Part shown: positions 43,713 through 51,708 of the stretch, piece after piece
Layout of the letters: the number at the start of each line of letters is the position of its first letter
Numbering within the stretch: the first letter of the stretch is position 1
Assembly: GCA_024809215.1 (NCBI GenBank)
Contig: JANUBW010000008.1
Span: forward strand, 248,001 to 312,000
From: Niastella sp. OAS944
GTDB lineage: Bacteria > Bacteroidota > Bacteroidia > Chitinophagales > Chitinophagaceae
Direction of reading: 5' to 3'
DNA length: 64,000 bases
Position numbers and translations under genes: made by a program
Notes under the pieces: generated by a model
What the model was told of the DNA's origin: nothing
The model's database searches: none
The model's input: the letters and a program-made list of their open reading frames with translations, nothing else

Positions 43713-45692
43713 AATAGGCGCTTCAAAAGTAAGAACACAGTTCTTACCAGAATCTATCTTAAAAGAACCATCTATACTTTCCATTCTTCGGCGCATATTG
43801 CTGAGTCCGTTGCCAAAGCGGCGCAGTTTATCGGCATCGATGCCTACTCCGTTATCGCATATTTTGATCATTAACCATTTGTCGCTGGTTGAAATAATGA
43901 TCTGTATTTGCGAAGCCTGAGAATGTTTCATGGCATTGTTCAGCGCTTCTTTTATACTCAGAAAGATATTTCTTCTTTTTTCGCCACTAACTTCAGCCTG
44001 TGGTATCAGCACCGGCAGCTGTACCTGGCATTCAATGGGGGTGCTGTCGAAGTATTCTATTGCATGCGCTCTAATGTAAGCAATCAAACTTTCAAGGGTG
44101 TCGTTACTGCTTTTCATGGTCCAAATGATGGTGTTCATTTTGCCAAGCAGTTCATTTGCCGAGTTGGAGATCTTTTCAAGCTCAGGCACCACATCGCCTT
44201 TCAGGCGGCTCTTCATAATTTCACTCATAAGCCTTATAGCGGTTACACCCGAACCTAATTCGTCGTGCATGTCGGCCGAAATACGATTGCGCTCTTCCTG
44301 TTTGGCTGCCATCACCGCCATTTGTTTATCAAATTCCTTACGTTCGTTTTCCAGCTTCAGGCGTTCCCGTTCTTTTACCCTTTCAATAATATCGCGCCGG
44401 TTTTTATAAGCCAAACCCGATAGAAAAAATCCTAACTCAAGCACCAGCCCAATTTCATAGTAGAATAAGGCGCGGTTAAAGATGGAACCGATATTATTTT
44501 CAACGATCTTCCAGCCGGTAATGATGATGATGTAGGAGATAACAGCCAAAACCACCAGGGCTGCATTGCCTGCTGCCAGGTAGTTGAGCAGTGGATTCTT
44601 CTTCTTTACACTATATACAATAAAGAATGCCCCTGTTAAGAAGAAAAACTGTTTAATAATGTTTTCCATGATGTTCAGCATAATGTACTTGTCGGTAAGA
44701 AAGTACACAAGCGAGAACACGATGCTGGCGCCAACCAGCAGCAGGTTGAAGAAACGTAGTAATTTATCGAGCAGCGGGTATTGTTCTTTACTGTTAATGA
44801 ACTTACGCATGAAGATCTGGTACAGTACAACGCTGCCCGTCATGATCATAAAATCGAGGTACTCTTCATAAAAATAGTTGAAGGCGGTGGCGCTTATGTT
44901 GAGGTACGATTTTAAGAACAAAAGCGAACAGGTAAGAAAGGTGTAACCTGCATAATAAAGGAATTCCTTATTACGGCTTTGAATATATACTGCCAGTGAG
45001 TAAAAGATCATGAATAACAATACGCCCGATACGGTATAAGTGAACACATCGAGCATACTATCCCTGTCGCGTTGTATCATGGCCCATTGATCGAGGTAAT
45101 CGTACCTGATTATGCGGGGTATAAGGGAGTTTACATTCGTGCGTACAAAGTTGAATTTGCAGAAATAAGTAGCTACCTCATGCGGTTGCAGGGTGATCTG
45201 TTTTACGCCGGCATACCGTTCATCGGTAGTAAGGCTGTCGGGCATGCGGGTAAGGGTTCCGGCAATATTATTGAGGTCGGCTTTAAAAAGAGTCACCGTT
45301 CGACAAAACGAACCGGGTATATAGCACACAGTGATGGCCGTGTCATGGCTGTTCTTCAACACAAATTGCAGAAAGCAATCCTGTTCAATTAACCGGCCCG
45401 GCAGGGTATGGGGCAAAAAGTTACCCGGATTCTGTTTAAATGGCAAGGTGTAAATATCGGCATCGGGTATTTGATGTTTGGGTTGCGAAGTAAACAGAGA
45501 TTGTTTACCAATGTTTTTTTGGTAACGGATGGCGGCAATGTCCACTATATTCGAATCGGGCCATTGTGCAAAACTATTGCTGCTCAAACCTAAAAGCAGG
45601 ATACAAAAAAATGTATGTTTGATGACCTTGTAAAAAGGATGGCGACAAGTAGCGTTAGCGGATACAAATCGAGGATGGCTTATGCTGGTCAT
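43710..45692 (-). CDS. 7TMR-DISM sensor histidine kinase
   Basis: Inner-membrane histidine kinase of 660 residues. A signal-like segment (about 24-43, HTFFCILLLGLSSNSFAQ) precedes a periplasmic 7TMR-DISM extracellular domain (about 45-200). Seven hydrophobic helices follow (about 205-420), then a coiled coil (ERERLKLENERKEFDKQMAV). The kinase core has the phosphoacceptor His476 in DMHDELGSGV, an N-box EALNNAMKH (582-590), DNGVGID (613-619) and GNGLSNMRRR (627-636), the HisKA_3/NarL-coupled type. No response regulator gene is adjacent. The stop codon lies at the edge of a heptamer repeat. The 23 residues before the hydrophobic segment are unusually long for a signal n-region. Confidence 0.9.
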   Translation of the reverse strand: MTSISHPRFVSANATCRHPFYKVIKHTFFCILLLGLSSNSFAQWPDSNIVDIAAIRYQKNIGKQSLFTSQPKHQIPDADIYTLPFKQNPGNFLPHTLPGRLIEQDCFLQFVLKNSHDTAITVCYIPGSFCRTVTLFKADLNNIAGTLTRMPDSLTTDERYAGVKQITLQPHEVATYFCKFNFVRTNVNSLIPRIIRYDYLDQWAMIQRDRDSMLDVFTYTVSGVLLFMIFYSLAVYIQSRNKEFLYYAGYTFLTCSLLFLKSYLNISATAFNYFYEEYLDFMIMTGSVVLYQIFMRKFINSKEQYPLLDKLLRFFNLLLVGASIVFSLVYFLTDKYIMLNIMENIIKQFFFLTGAFFIVYSVKKKNPLLNYLAAGNAALVVLAVISYIIIITGWKIVENNIGSIFNRALFYYEIGLVLELGFFLSGLAYKNRRDIIERVKERERLKLENERKEFDKQMAVMAAKQEERNRISADMHDELGSGVTAIRLMSEIMKSRLKGDVVPELEKISNSANELLGKMNTIIWTMKSSNDTLESLIAYIRAHAIEYFDSTPIECQVQLPVLIPQAEVSGEKRRNIFLSIKEALNNAMKHSQASQIQIIISTSDKWLMIKICDNGVGIDADKLRRFGNGLSNMRRRMESIDGSFKIDSGKNCVLTFEAPI

Positions 45693-45765
45693 ATATTACC
45701 CCCGGTCTTGTACCGGGGAGAGTTAGTTTCTAAAGCTGGAAATTACGACAAATAAGGCAAACCGT

Positions 45766-45851
45766 TTCAAGTTGCAGGTTGCAAGTTTCAGGGAAAGCCA
45801 GGTACCGGTTACCAGATACCGGTTAACAGGAAATACAAGTTACAAAAATAC
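45766..45851. repeat. Heptamer repeat block with GGAAATACAA core
   Basis: TTTCAAG, TTGCAGG, TTGCAAG, TTTCAGG then a CCGGTTA-class stretch (ACCGGTTACCAGATACCGG) then GGAAATACAA (45829-45838) and GTTACA. It combines two word classes in one element. Confidence 0.65.
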
Positions 45852-45929
45852 ATGTTCGAACAGGGTGCTGCCTGGACCGATTGCTGATAAAATGGTTCTG
45901 AGGCTCGACGTTCGGCCTTTCACGTTTCA

Positions 45930-45945
45930 TCCGCCAGCTGGCGGA
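45930..45945. repeat. Perfect 16-bp palindrome TCCGCCAGCTGGCGGA
   Basis: Self-complementary with no loop. A variant CCGCCGGCAGGCGG lies in the element at 61866. It is flanked by CACGTTTCA/CCGTTTCACG copies. Confidence 0.65.
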
Positions 45946-46025
45946 CCGTTTCACGACCATAAAAGTTAACATTTTGCAATCGATGACGCGGCAGTTAAAC
46001 CTTCTCCCTTATACCCTAAACTACT

Positions 46026-46033
46026 TATCTTTG
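46026..46033 (+). promoter_or_regulatory. -7 promoter element of ftsK
   Basis: TATCTTTG ends five bases before the ftsK ATG at 46039, matching the Bacteroidota TAnnTTTG consensus. Transcription would start at or within a few bases of the start codon, predicting a leaderless mRNA. No clear TTTG -33 box at 19 nt. Confidence 0.5.
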
Positions 46034-46038
46034 CGCTC

Positions 46039-48588
46039 ATGGCCAACCGCTTAAAAGCAGACAAAGCAGAAAAGAAAAAGCCAGCAAATCCGGAAAAGTT
46101 CAAACCTGAAAAGGAAGCTCAGGTTACGGTAAAACAATTGGTTAAGGACGAACGTACCCATAAAATTGCTGGTGCCTTCGCCTTATTGTTCAGTCTTTTT
46201 TTATTTATCGCCTTCGCCTCTTACCTGTTCACCTGGAAAGAAGACCAGGATAAAGTGTTTAGAGGTGCCGCTATTTTATTACCTGGGGAGGATGTGAAAA
46301 CCACCAACCTGTTGGGCAACCTTGGCGCATATATTTCACATTTATTTTTTTATAAAGGGTTTGGGTTAGCCTCCTTTATGTTTTGCAGCCTGTTCTTTGT
46401 AATAGGTGTAAATGCATTACTAGCTGCCAAAGTATTTAAGATCTGGCGTAACGTGCGTTACGTAATAGTGAGCCTCGTTTTCTTTAGTATAGTATGCTCC
46501 TATCTTGGCCGTGGCAGCACATTTGCCTGGGGTGGTGCAGTAGGGGACATGTGCAGCGAATGGTTTGTGCGAATGATAGGCAGCGTTGGTACTGCATTTT
46601 TATTGCTGGTAGCCGGTTTGGCGTATATCATTTGGCGGTTCAACCCCAAGTTTAAAATGCCTGCTGCCAAACCCAAAACAGCTGAACCTGCATTGAAGGA
46701 CGTGGCCACTTTAACAATTGCCAAAGATGCAGAAAAGCCCGAAGTGGTTAAAGACACCCGTAATAAATTAAAAGATGGCATGGGTGTTTTGAAGAAAGAT
46801 CCTAAGCTGCCAGTTGAGGAAGAAGATCCGGAGTTGCAACTGGTTGAAAAAGGTGAACCGGTAGAAGAAGAGCTGGAGGAAGAAGAAGTAGAGGAAGAGG
46901 AAGAGGTAGAAGAAGAACCTGAAGTGCCATTAACTCCGGTAACCGGGAAGAATAACAAGAACAACAAAACATCGCCCAACCTGGAGCTGGAAATAAAATC
47001 GTATCCCGAAGTTGACCAGCCTGAAATACCGTTTGAAGAAAAAGAGGCAGAAGAGAAAACGGTACAAACCGTTTTATCACAGGAGCCTTACGATCCCTCA
47101 GCTGAGTTACGTGGGTATAAATTCCCGGGGCTCGAGCTGCTTGAGTTGCATGGCAGCGAGCGCATTGTTCAGGACCCTGCTGAACTGGAGACCAACAAGA
47201 ACCAGATCATCAACACCCTGAAGAACTACGATATCGATATTCAAAAGATAAGCGCTACCGTTGGGCCAACCGTAACACTATACGAAATAGTACCGGCTGC
47301 CGGGGTACGTATTTCACGTATCAAAAACCTCGAAGACGACATTGCCCTTAGTTTGGCGGCTTTGGGTATACGTATCATTGCCCCTATACCTGGTAAGGGT
47401 ACGGTGGGTATTGAAGTGCCCAACGTGAAAAAGACCGTTGTGAGTATGCGTAGCATGTTGTCGTCGGAGAAATTCCAGAACAACAATTTCAGCCTTCCCG
47501 TAGCAATTGGTAAAAAGATAGATAACGAAAACTTTATCGTAGACCTTACCACCATGCCGCACCTGCTGATGGCCGGTGCTACCGGTCAGGGTAAATCAGT
47601 AGGTTTGAACGCCATCCTGGTATCGCTGTTGTATAAAAAGCATCCATCCCAACTAAAACTTGTTCTGGTTGACCCCAAGAAAGTGGAGTTGAGCCTGTAC
47701 CGCCATATTGAAAACCACTTCCTGGCCAAATTACCAGGTGAAGACGAGGCCATTATTACCGATACCAAAAAGGTGATACATACACTAAACGCCCTGTGTA
47801 TTGAAATGGACAACCGGTACGACCTGCTGAAGGAAGCCGGCGCCCGTAATATTCGCGAATACAACGAGAAGTTTATAAAACGAAAACTGAACCCGCAAAA
47901 GGGGCACCAGTTTTTACCGTTTATTGTACTGGTAGTGGATGAGTTTGCCGACCTTATTATGACGGCTGGTAAAGAAGTGGAAATGCCAATTGCACGGTTG
48001 GCGCAGCTGGCCCGTGCGGTAGGTATACACCTCATCATTGCCACCCAGCGTCCTTCGGTGAATATCATCACCGGTACCATTAAAGCCAACTTCCCGGTAC
48101 GTATTGCTTTTAAAGTATCTTCAAAGATCGACTCCCGTACCATTCTCGATGCCGGCGGCGCCGAGCAGCTGATTGGTAAAGGGGATATGTTGATAAGCTA
48201 TAATGGGGAAATTACCCGTTTGCAATGTGCCTTTGTTGATACGCCCGAGGTAGACAGCATTTGTGAATGCATTGGCACCCAGGAAGGATATCCACAGGCA
48301 TTCTTTTTGCCGGAATATGTGGACGAAAAGCAATTCGAGGGCAAAGAACTCGATCTCGACGACCGCGATACGCTGTTTGAAAGCGCCGCCCGCATGATCG
48401 TTAACAGCCAAATGGGCTCAACCTCGTTGTTGCAGCGGAGAATGAAACTGGGTTATAACCGTGCCGGCCGCCTTATGGACCAGCTGGAAGCCGCCGGAAT
48501 CGTAGGCCCCAGCCAGGGCAGTAAGGCCCGCGATGTACTTATCAAAACGGAAGCTGACCTGGATAGCCTCCTGTCAGACATTATATAA
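46039..48588 (+). CDS. ftsK: DNA translocase FtsK
   Basis: Division-septum DNA pump that clears and orders the chromosome termini. 849 residues. Four to five N-terminal transmembrane helices (about 45-205), then a low-complexity acidic linker (about 255-300, EEELEEEEVEEEEEVEEEPE). The motor has Walker A GATGQGKS at 513-520 and Walker B VVDEFADL at 632-639. The C-terminal gamma winged helix carries GSTSLLQRRMKLGYNRAGRL and binds KOPS-type sequences. The -7 box directly precedes the ATG. LolA follows on its own promoter. Confidence 0.95.
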   Translation: MANRLKADKAEKKKPANPEKFKPEKEAQVTVKQLVKDERTHKIAGAFALLFSLFLFIAFASYLFTWKEDQDKVFRGAAILLPGEDVKTTNLLGNLGAYISHLFFYKGFGLASFMFCSLFFVIGVNALLAAKVFKIWRNVRYVIVSLVFFSIVCSYLGRGSTFAWGGAVGDMCSEWFVRMIGSVGTAFLLLVAGLAYIIWRFNPKFKMPAAKPKTAEPALKDVATLTIAKDAEKPEVVKDTRNKLKDGMGVLKKDPKLPVEEEDPELQLVEKGEPVEEELEEEEVEEEEEVEEEPEVPLTPVTGKNNKNNKTSPNLELEIKSYPEVDQPEIPFEEKEAEEKTVQTVLSQEPYDPSAELRGYKFPGLELLELHGSERIVQDPAELETNKNQIINTLKNYDIDIQKISATVGPTVTLYEIVPAAGVRISRIKNLEDDIALSLAALGIRIIAPIPGKGTVGIEVPNVKKTVVSMRSMLSSEKFQNNNFSLPVAIGKKIDNENFIVDLTTMPHLLMAGATGQGKSVGLNAILVSLLYKKHPSQLKLVLVDPKKVELSLYRHIENHFLAKLPGEDEAIITDTKKVIHTLNALCIEMDNRYDLLKEAGARNIREYNEKFIKRKLNPQKGHQFLPFIVLVVDEFADLIMTAGKEVEMPIARLAQLARAVGIHLIIATQRPSVNIITGTIKANFPVRIAFKVSSKIDSRTILDAGGAEQLIGKGDMLISYNGEITRLQCAFVDTPEVDSICECIGTQEGYPQAFFLPEYVDEKQFEGKELDLDDRDTLFESAARMIVNSQMGSTSLLQRRMKLGYNRAGRLMDQLEAAGIVGPSQGSKARDVLIKTEADLDSLLSDII

Positions 48589-48654
48589 CAGATAGTTAGA
48601 GTTTTGTTAATGTGATTTTAATGCACAACCTCCATTAACATTTCGCGTCTTATT

Positions 48655-48685
48655 ATTGCCGCTAAAGGTTTAACCAATATCTTTG
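48655..48685 (+). promoter_or_regulatory. Promoter of lolA
   Basis: ATTG at 48655-48658, a 19-nt spacer and TATCTTTG at 48678-48685 match the Bacteroidota sigma-70 consensus (TTTG, 19, TAnnTTTG) apart from one base. The predicted start leaves a leader of about 20 nt before the ATG at 48712. Confidence 0.6.
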
Positions 48686-48711
48686 CGGCCTTTACACAAA
48701 GCAGTCATATA

Positions 48712-49365
48712 ATGAAAAGCCTAATTGCATTAATTTCTACACTCTTTATAAGTACTCTTGGTTTTTGTCAGCAAAGCGACCCCAATGCCAAAAAAGTATT
48801 GGATGCGGTAAGCGCTAAGTTTAAAACCTTCAAATCTGTACAGGCCAGCTTTACCCTCCGTAATGAAGACAGCAAAGGCGGCGTGCTTGGAACTAAAAAA
48901 GGTACCGCTTCAATGAAAGGTGCACGTTATCGCGTAAGTATTGCTGGAACTGGTCAGGAAGTTTTTTGTGATGGCGCCAACATTTGGACCTACGATAAAT
49001 CGGCCAACGAAGTTACCATCACCAAACCCGATAACTCGGCCAACACCATCACTATGCAAAAGTTGTTTACCAACTTTTATGATAAAGATTTCCTGTATAA
49101 ACTGAATGGCGATAAAAAAGTAGCTGGTAAAACCGTGCAGGAAATTGAAATGACGCCTGTTGATAAAACCAAGCCATTTCACAAAGTGTACCTGCTGGTT
49201 GATAAAAACGCAAAAACATTATACAGCACCCGCATTCTCGATAAATCGGGCAACGTAATGGTGTATACCGTTAACACTATGAACGGTACAGCCAACCTGG
49301 CCGATAACCTGTTTGTGTTTGATAAAGCCAAATATCCAGGAGTGGAAGTGATAGACTTAAGATAA
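48712..49365 (+). CDS. lolA: Outer-membrane lipoprotein carrier protein LolA
   Basis: Periplasmic chaperone of 217 residues that ferries lipoproteins from the inner to the outer membrane. The signal peptide ends about residue 19 (TLGFCQ). The LolA fold is visible in KKVLDAVSAKFKTFKSVQASFTL, a beta-sheet with FCDGANIWTYDKSANEV and the C-terminal YKLNGDKKVAGKTVQEIEMTP. The many lipoproteins of the region (SusD, metallohydrolase, DUF4302) are its expected cargo. Confidence 0.9.
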   Translation: MKSLIALISTLFISTLGFCQQSDPNAKKVLDAVSAKFKTFKSVQASFTLRNEDSKGGVLGTKKGTASMKGARYRVSIAGTGQEVFCDGANIWTYDKSANEVTITKPDNSANTITMQKLFTNFYDKDFLYKLNGDKKVAGKTVQEIEMTPVDKTKPFHKVYLLVDKNAKTLYSTRILDKSGNVMVYTVNTMNGTANLADNLFVFDKAKYPGVEVIDLR

Positions 49366-49400
49366 TTTCCTGTATACCTGATACTATATTACGTTTAAGA

Positions 49401-49474
49401 TACAAGTTACAGGTTACAGGTTTCATGTTACAAGGTATAAAAACCCTGCAACCTGGAACTTGTAACCTGTAACT
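49401..49474. repeat. Inverted heptamer repeat element, YTGYAAC class (best-paired copy)
   Basis: Left arm AGTTACA, GGTTACA, GGTTTCA, TGTTACA, AGG; right arm CTGCAAC, CTGGAAC, TTGTAAC, CTGTAAC. The arms pair over about 31 positions with three or four mismatches and a loop of about 10 nt, between convergent lolA and ubiX. Confidence 0.8.
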
Positions 49475-49489
49475 CTTTAATATAAGTTC

Positions 49490-50059
49490 TTATTCGCCTT
49501 TTTCATTACCCCATCTGTACGTAGTAATATCAAGCCCCGCCAGGTCAAGCACACGGTCGGTAACCGTGGCAACAGCTTCTTCAATGGTGGCCGGCCTGCT
49601 GTAAAAAGAAGGCGTGGCCGGACAAATAATACCGCCAGCCAGGGTTACCGTTTCCATATTACGAATATGCACCAGGTTGTAAGGGGTATCGCGTACCACA
49701 CAAATAAGCTTACGGCGTTCCTTCAATACAACATCAGCAGCACGGGAAATAAGGTCGCTTGAGACTCCGCTGGCAATACGACCGAGGGTGCCCATTGAGC
49801 AGGGGGCAATTATCATACTATTGTAGCGGCCCGAGCCACTGGCAAAAGGGGCTGTAAAATCTTTAGTAGAATAGAATTTTACGGGGTATTGGGTGTAGTC
49901 GTTATTGCCCAGTTCGGTTTCCCACACCTGTTTGGCGTTGTCGGTCATTACCACGCCAACATCCTGCCACTGTTGTTTAATGGTCAGCAATTTTTCAATC
50001 AATAACTTGGCATAAATACTGCCACTGGCGCCCGTAACGGCCAACACAATTTTGTGCAT
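49490..50059 (-). CDS. ubiX: Flavin prenyltransferase UbiX
   Basis: Makes prenylated FMN, the cofactor of UbiD-type decarboxylases. 189 residues from the ATG at 50059 (a GTG at 50068 is less likely). FMN-binding AVTGASGSIYAKLLIEKL starts at residue 6. SMGTLGRIASGVSSDLI and RRKLICVVRDTPYNLVHIRNM are family segments. Divergent from the thioredoxin gene with 39 bp between ATGs. No ubiD is visible in this window. Confidence 0.93.
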   Translation of the reverse strand: MHKIVLAVTGASGSIYAKLLIEKLLTIKQQWQDVGVVMTDNAKQVWETELGNNDYTQYPVKFYSTKDFTAPFASGSGRYNSMIIAPCSMGTLGRIASGVSSDLISRAADVVLKERRKLICVVRDTPYNLVHIRNMETVTLAGGIICPATPSFYSRPATIEEAVATVTDRVLDLAGLDITTYRWGNEKGE

Positions 50060-50098
50060 GGAAATCACTTAATTTTAGGTTATCAAACAAAATTACAG

Positions 50099-50662
50099 AT
50101 GCAAACATTGAAATTGTCGCTTTTGTTTTGCTGGATTGTTGTTTTTTCATGTGCTGAAAAGCCAGCTGTAAAAGCTGGTAACCTTATTCAGCAGGAGGGA
50201 AGCGCAACCGCAGAAAAAATGAAGTGGCTGAGCGTTGATGAGGCAGCAGCCGGATTGCAAAAGGAAAAGCGCCCGGTGCTGATTGATCTGTATACCGATT
50301 GGTGTGGCTGGTGTAAAGTGATGGATAAGAAAACCTATGGTAATAAAGACGTAGCCGGTTATGTGCAACAGAAGTTTTATCCGGTTAAGTTTGATGCCGA
50401 AGGCCGTAAAACCATTACCTGGGGTGGTAAAACCTATGATTTCAATGCCAGCCAAAAGACCCACGATTTTGCTATTTATCTTACCAATGGTCAATTGAGT
50501 TATCCTACTACCGTCTTTATTCCGGTAAATGGCGAGCCACAGGCCATTCCCGGTTATCTTTCTCCCAGTGAGTTTGAATTACTGGTCAAATACTTTGGCG
50601 AAGGCAAATTTGGCAAAGTACCATTCGATGACTATCAGAAAAGTTTTAAATCGAGTTGGTAG
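50099..50662 (+). CDS. Thioredoxin-fold lipoprotein
   Basis: Periplasmic thioredoxin-like protein of 187 residues. The start at ATG 50099 yields a signal peptide with lipobox VVFSC (Cys18); an in-frame GTG at 50054 would put 15 spurious residues in front. The active site WCGWC is at 68-72 in IDLYTDWCGWCKVMD, typical of thioredoxin_7/DUF255-type proteins. A substrate-side cis-proline lies in QLSYPTTVFI. It probably reduces disulfides outside the cytoplasm. Confidence 0.88.
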   Translation: MQTLKLSLLFCWIVVFSCAEKPAVKAGNLIQQEGSATAEKMKWLSVDEAAAGLQKEKRPVLIDLYTDWCGWCKVMDKKTYGNKDVAGYVQQKFYPVKFDAEGRKTITWGGKTYDFNASQKTHDFAIYLTNGQLSYPTTVFIPVNGEPQAIPGYLSPSEFELLVKYFGEGKFGKVPFDDYQKSFKSSW

Positions 50663-51027
50663 GGAATAATAAACACTTTACAGGTATTCTATATAGTTAT
50701 ATTTCACAATGAATAAGGCGAAATAAATAATCTTCGCTTGAAAAAAGTAAAAAATATAACTAAATTATATGTTAGTAATAACAGCTGCAGAGATTATTCA
50801 GATAATAAAAAGCACATTATATTTGACTTATATTCGCATTGACTTTAGTCAATTAAATGATGTTATAACAAAAAACGCAAATCATACGCCCTATACTTTG
50901 AGATATTCACACTATATTTGAATTTTCATAGGATAAGGTTTAATGGTTAATGGTATTTGATTAGTGCAGCCTCCCCTCCGGGAGGCTATTTTTTTGCATT
51001 TATCTGCAAATTCTTTTCCTTCAAATC
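50663..51027. other. AT-rich intergenic region with terminator-like hairpin
   Basis: 365 bp without a gene. It carries a TATATTTG box at 50913-50920 and a strong terminator at 50968. The interval between them (about 70 nt) could be a small transcript or simply the 3' end of the thioredoxin mRNA. Confidence 0.4.
50968..50995 (+). terminator. Rho-independent terminator
   Basis: AGCCTCCC pairs with GGGAGGCT around a CTCC loop, followed by A and seven T. Confidence 0.85.
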
Positions 51028-51474
51028 CTACCTGAATGATTTGATATTGGTAATAGCAAGATTAGTGAAGTCAATTTCAATAGCTGGTAAAAAGGTGTTT
51101 GGCACAAACTCATCTGATGGACCTAGTTTATACCTGAGATCGTTGCTGTGCCTTTTGCTGATGAACATTTGGTCATTAAATACATCGCTGTAAAAACCCA
51201 TGCAGTAGATGCTGATGTAGTAGCGACCTTCAGGCACACCTGAAATGGTGAATTGATTATCCTTGGGGTAATAAATACTTTTTATAACACCGGCACCGGT
51301 ATGATCATAGCGGTCGAAGATCACCAATACAGAATCAACCCGCGGATTACTGGCTTTCCGTGGATGCAAACGTATTTGAACGTTTACGCTGTCGGGGAGT
51401 CTTTTTCTTTGTGCGTTTGCCCTGTTAGCTGTAAACAGCAAAACAAGGAAGGTCAGCACACAGACCGCTTTCAT
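51028..51474 (-). CDS. Small secreted hypothetical protein
   Basis: Exported protein of 148 residues; signal peptide MKAVCVLTFLVLLFTANRAN then AQRKR. The rest looks like one beta-sandwich domain (NVQIRLHPRKA, FTISGVPEGRYYISIYCMGF), reminiscent of a carboxypeptidase-regulatory or prealbumin-like fold. No family recognised. It converges on the thioredoxin gene; the terminator at 50968 lies between them. Confidence 0.7.
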   Translation of the reverse strand: MKAVCVLTFLVLLFTANRANAQRKRLPDSVNVQIRLHPRKASNPRVDSVLVIFDRYDHTGAGVIKSIYYPKDNQFTISGVPEGRYYISIYCMGFYSDVFNDQMFISKRHSNDLRYKLGPSDEFVPNTFLPAIEIDFTNLAITNIKSFR

Positions 51475-51640
51475 AGATATTGATATTAGAGTACCGGAAT
51501 AAAATTCAGTTCATGCTATAGTGTTTTTTCTACGTCAAATTCCTATGCGAAACTATTGAGCTCTAATAGGTAATAACGCTTATCGACAAAATTTGTTATT
51601 TCAGGGATCGCCTGTTTGGGCATTTTTTATCAAAAAAAAA

Positions 51641-51670
51641 TCCCGTCCGAGGGTTTAACCCCGGACGGGA
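51641..51670 (-). terminator. Terminator of the alpha-oxoamine synthase gene
   Basis: TCCCGTCCG pairs with CGGACGGGA; on the minus strand it is followed by nine T, 39 bp beyond the stop codon at 51709. Confidence 0.85.
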
Positions 51671-51708
51671 TGTTGTGAGTCAATATCTTGATTGATATTA
51701 TTTTATAA

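Larger units (their letters stand above)
45693..46038. other. Divergent promoter region with repeat elements
   Basis: 346 bp between divergent kinase and ftsK genes. It contains the heptamer element at 45766, the perfect palindrome at 45930 and the -7 box of ftsK. No gene seen. Confidence 0.5.

Noticed and set aside
46500-46979. Antisense ORF (159 codons, Ser-rich) within ftsK
   Set aside because: It is the complement of the Glu-rich linker codons of ftsK; the composition is a shadow, not a gene.
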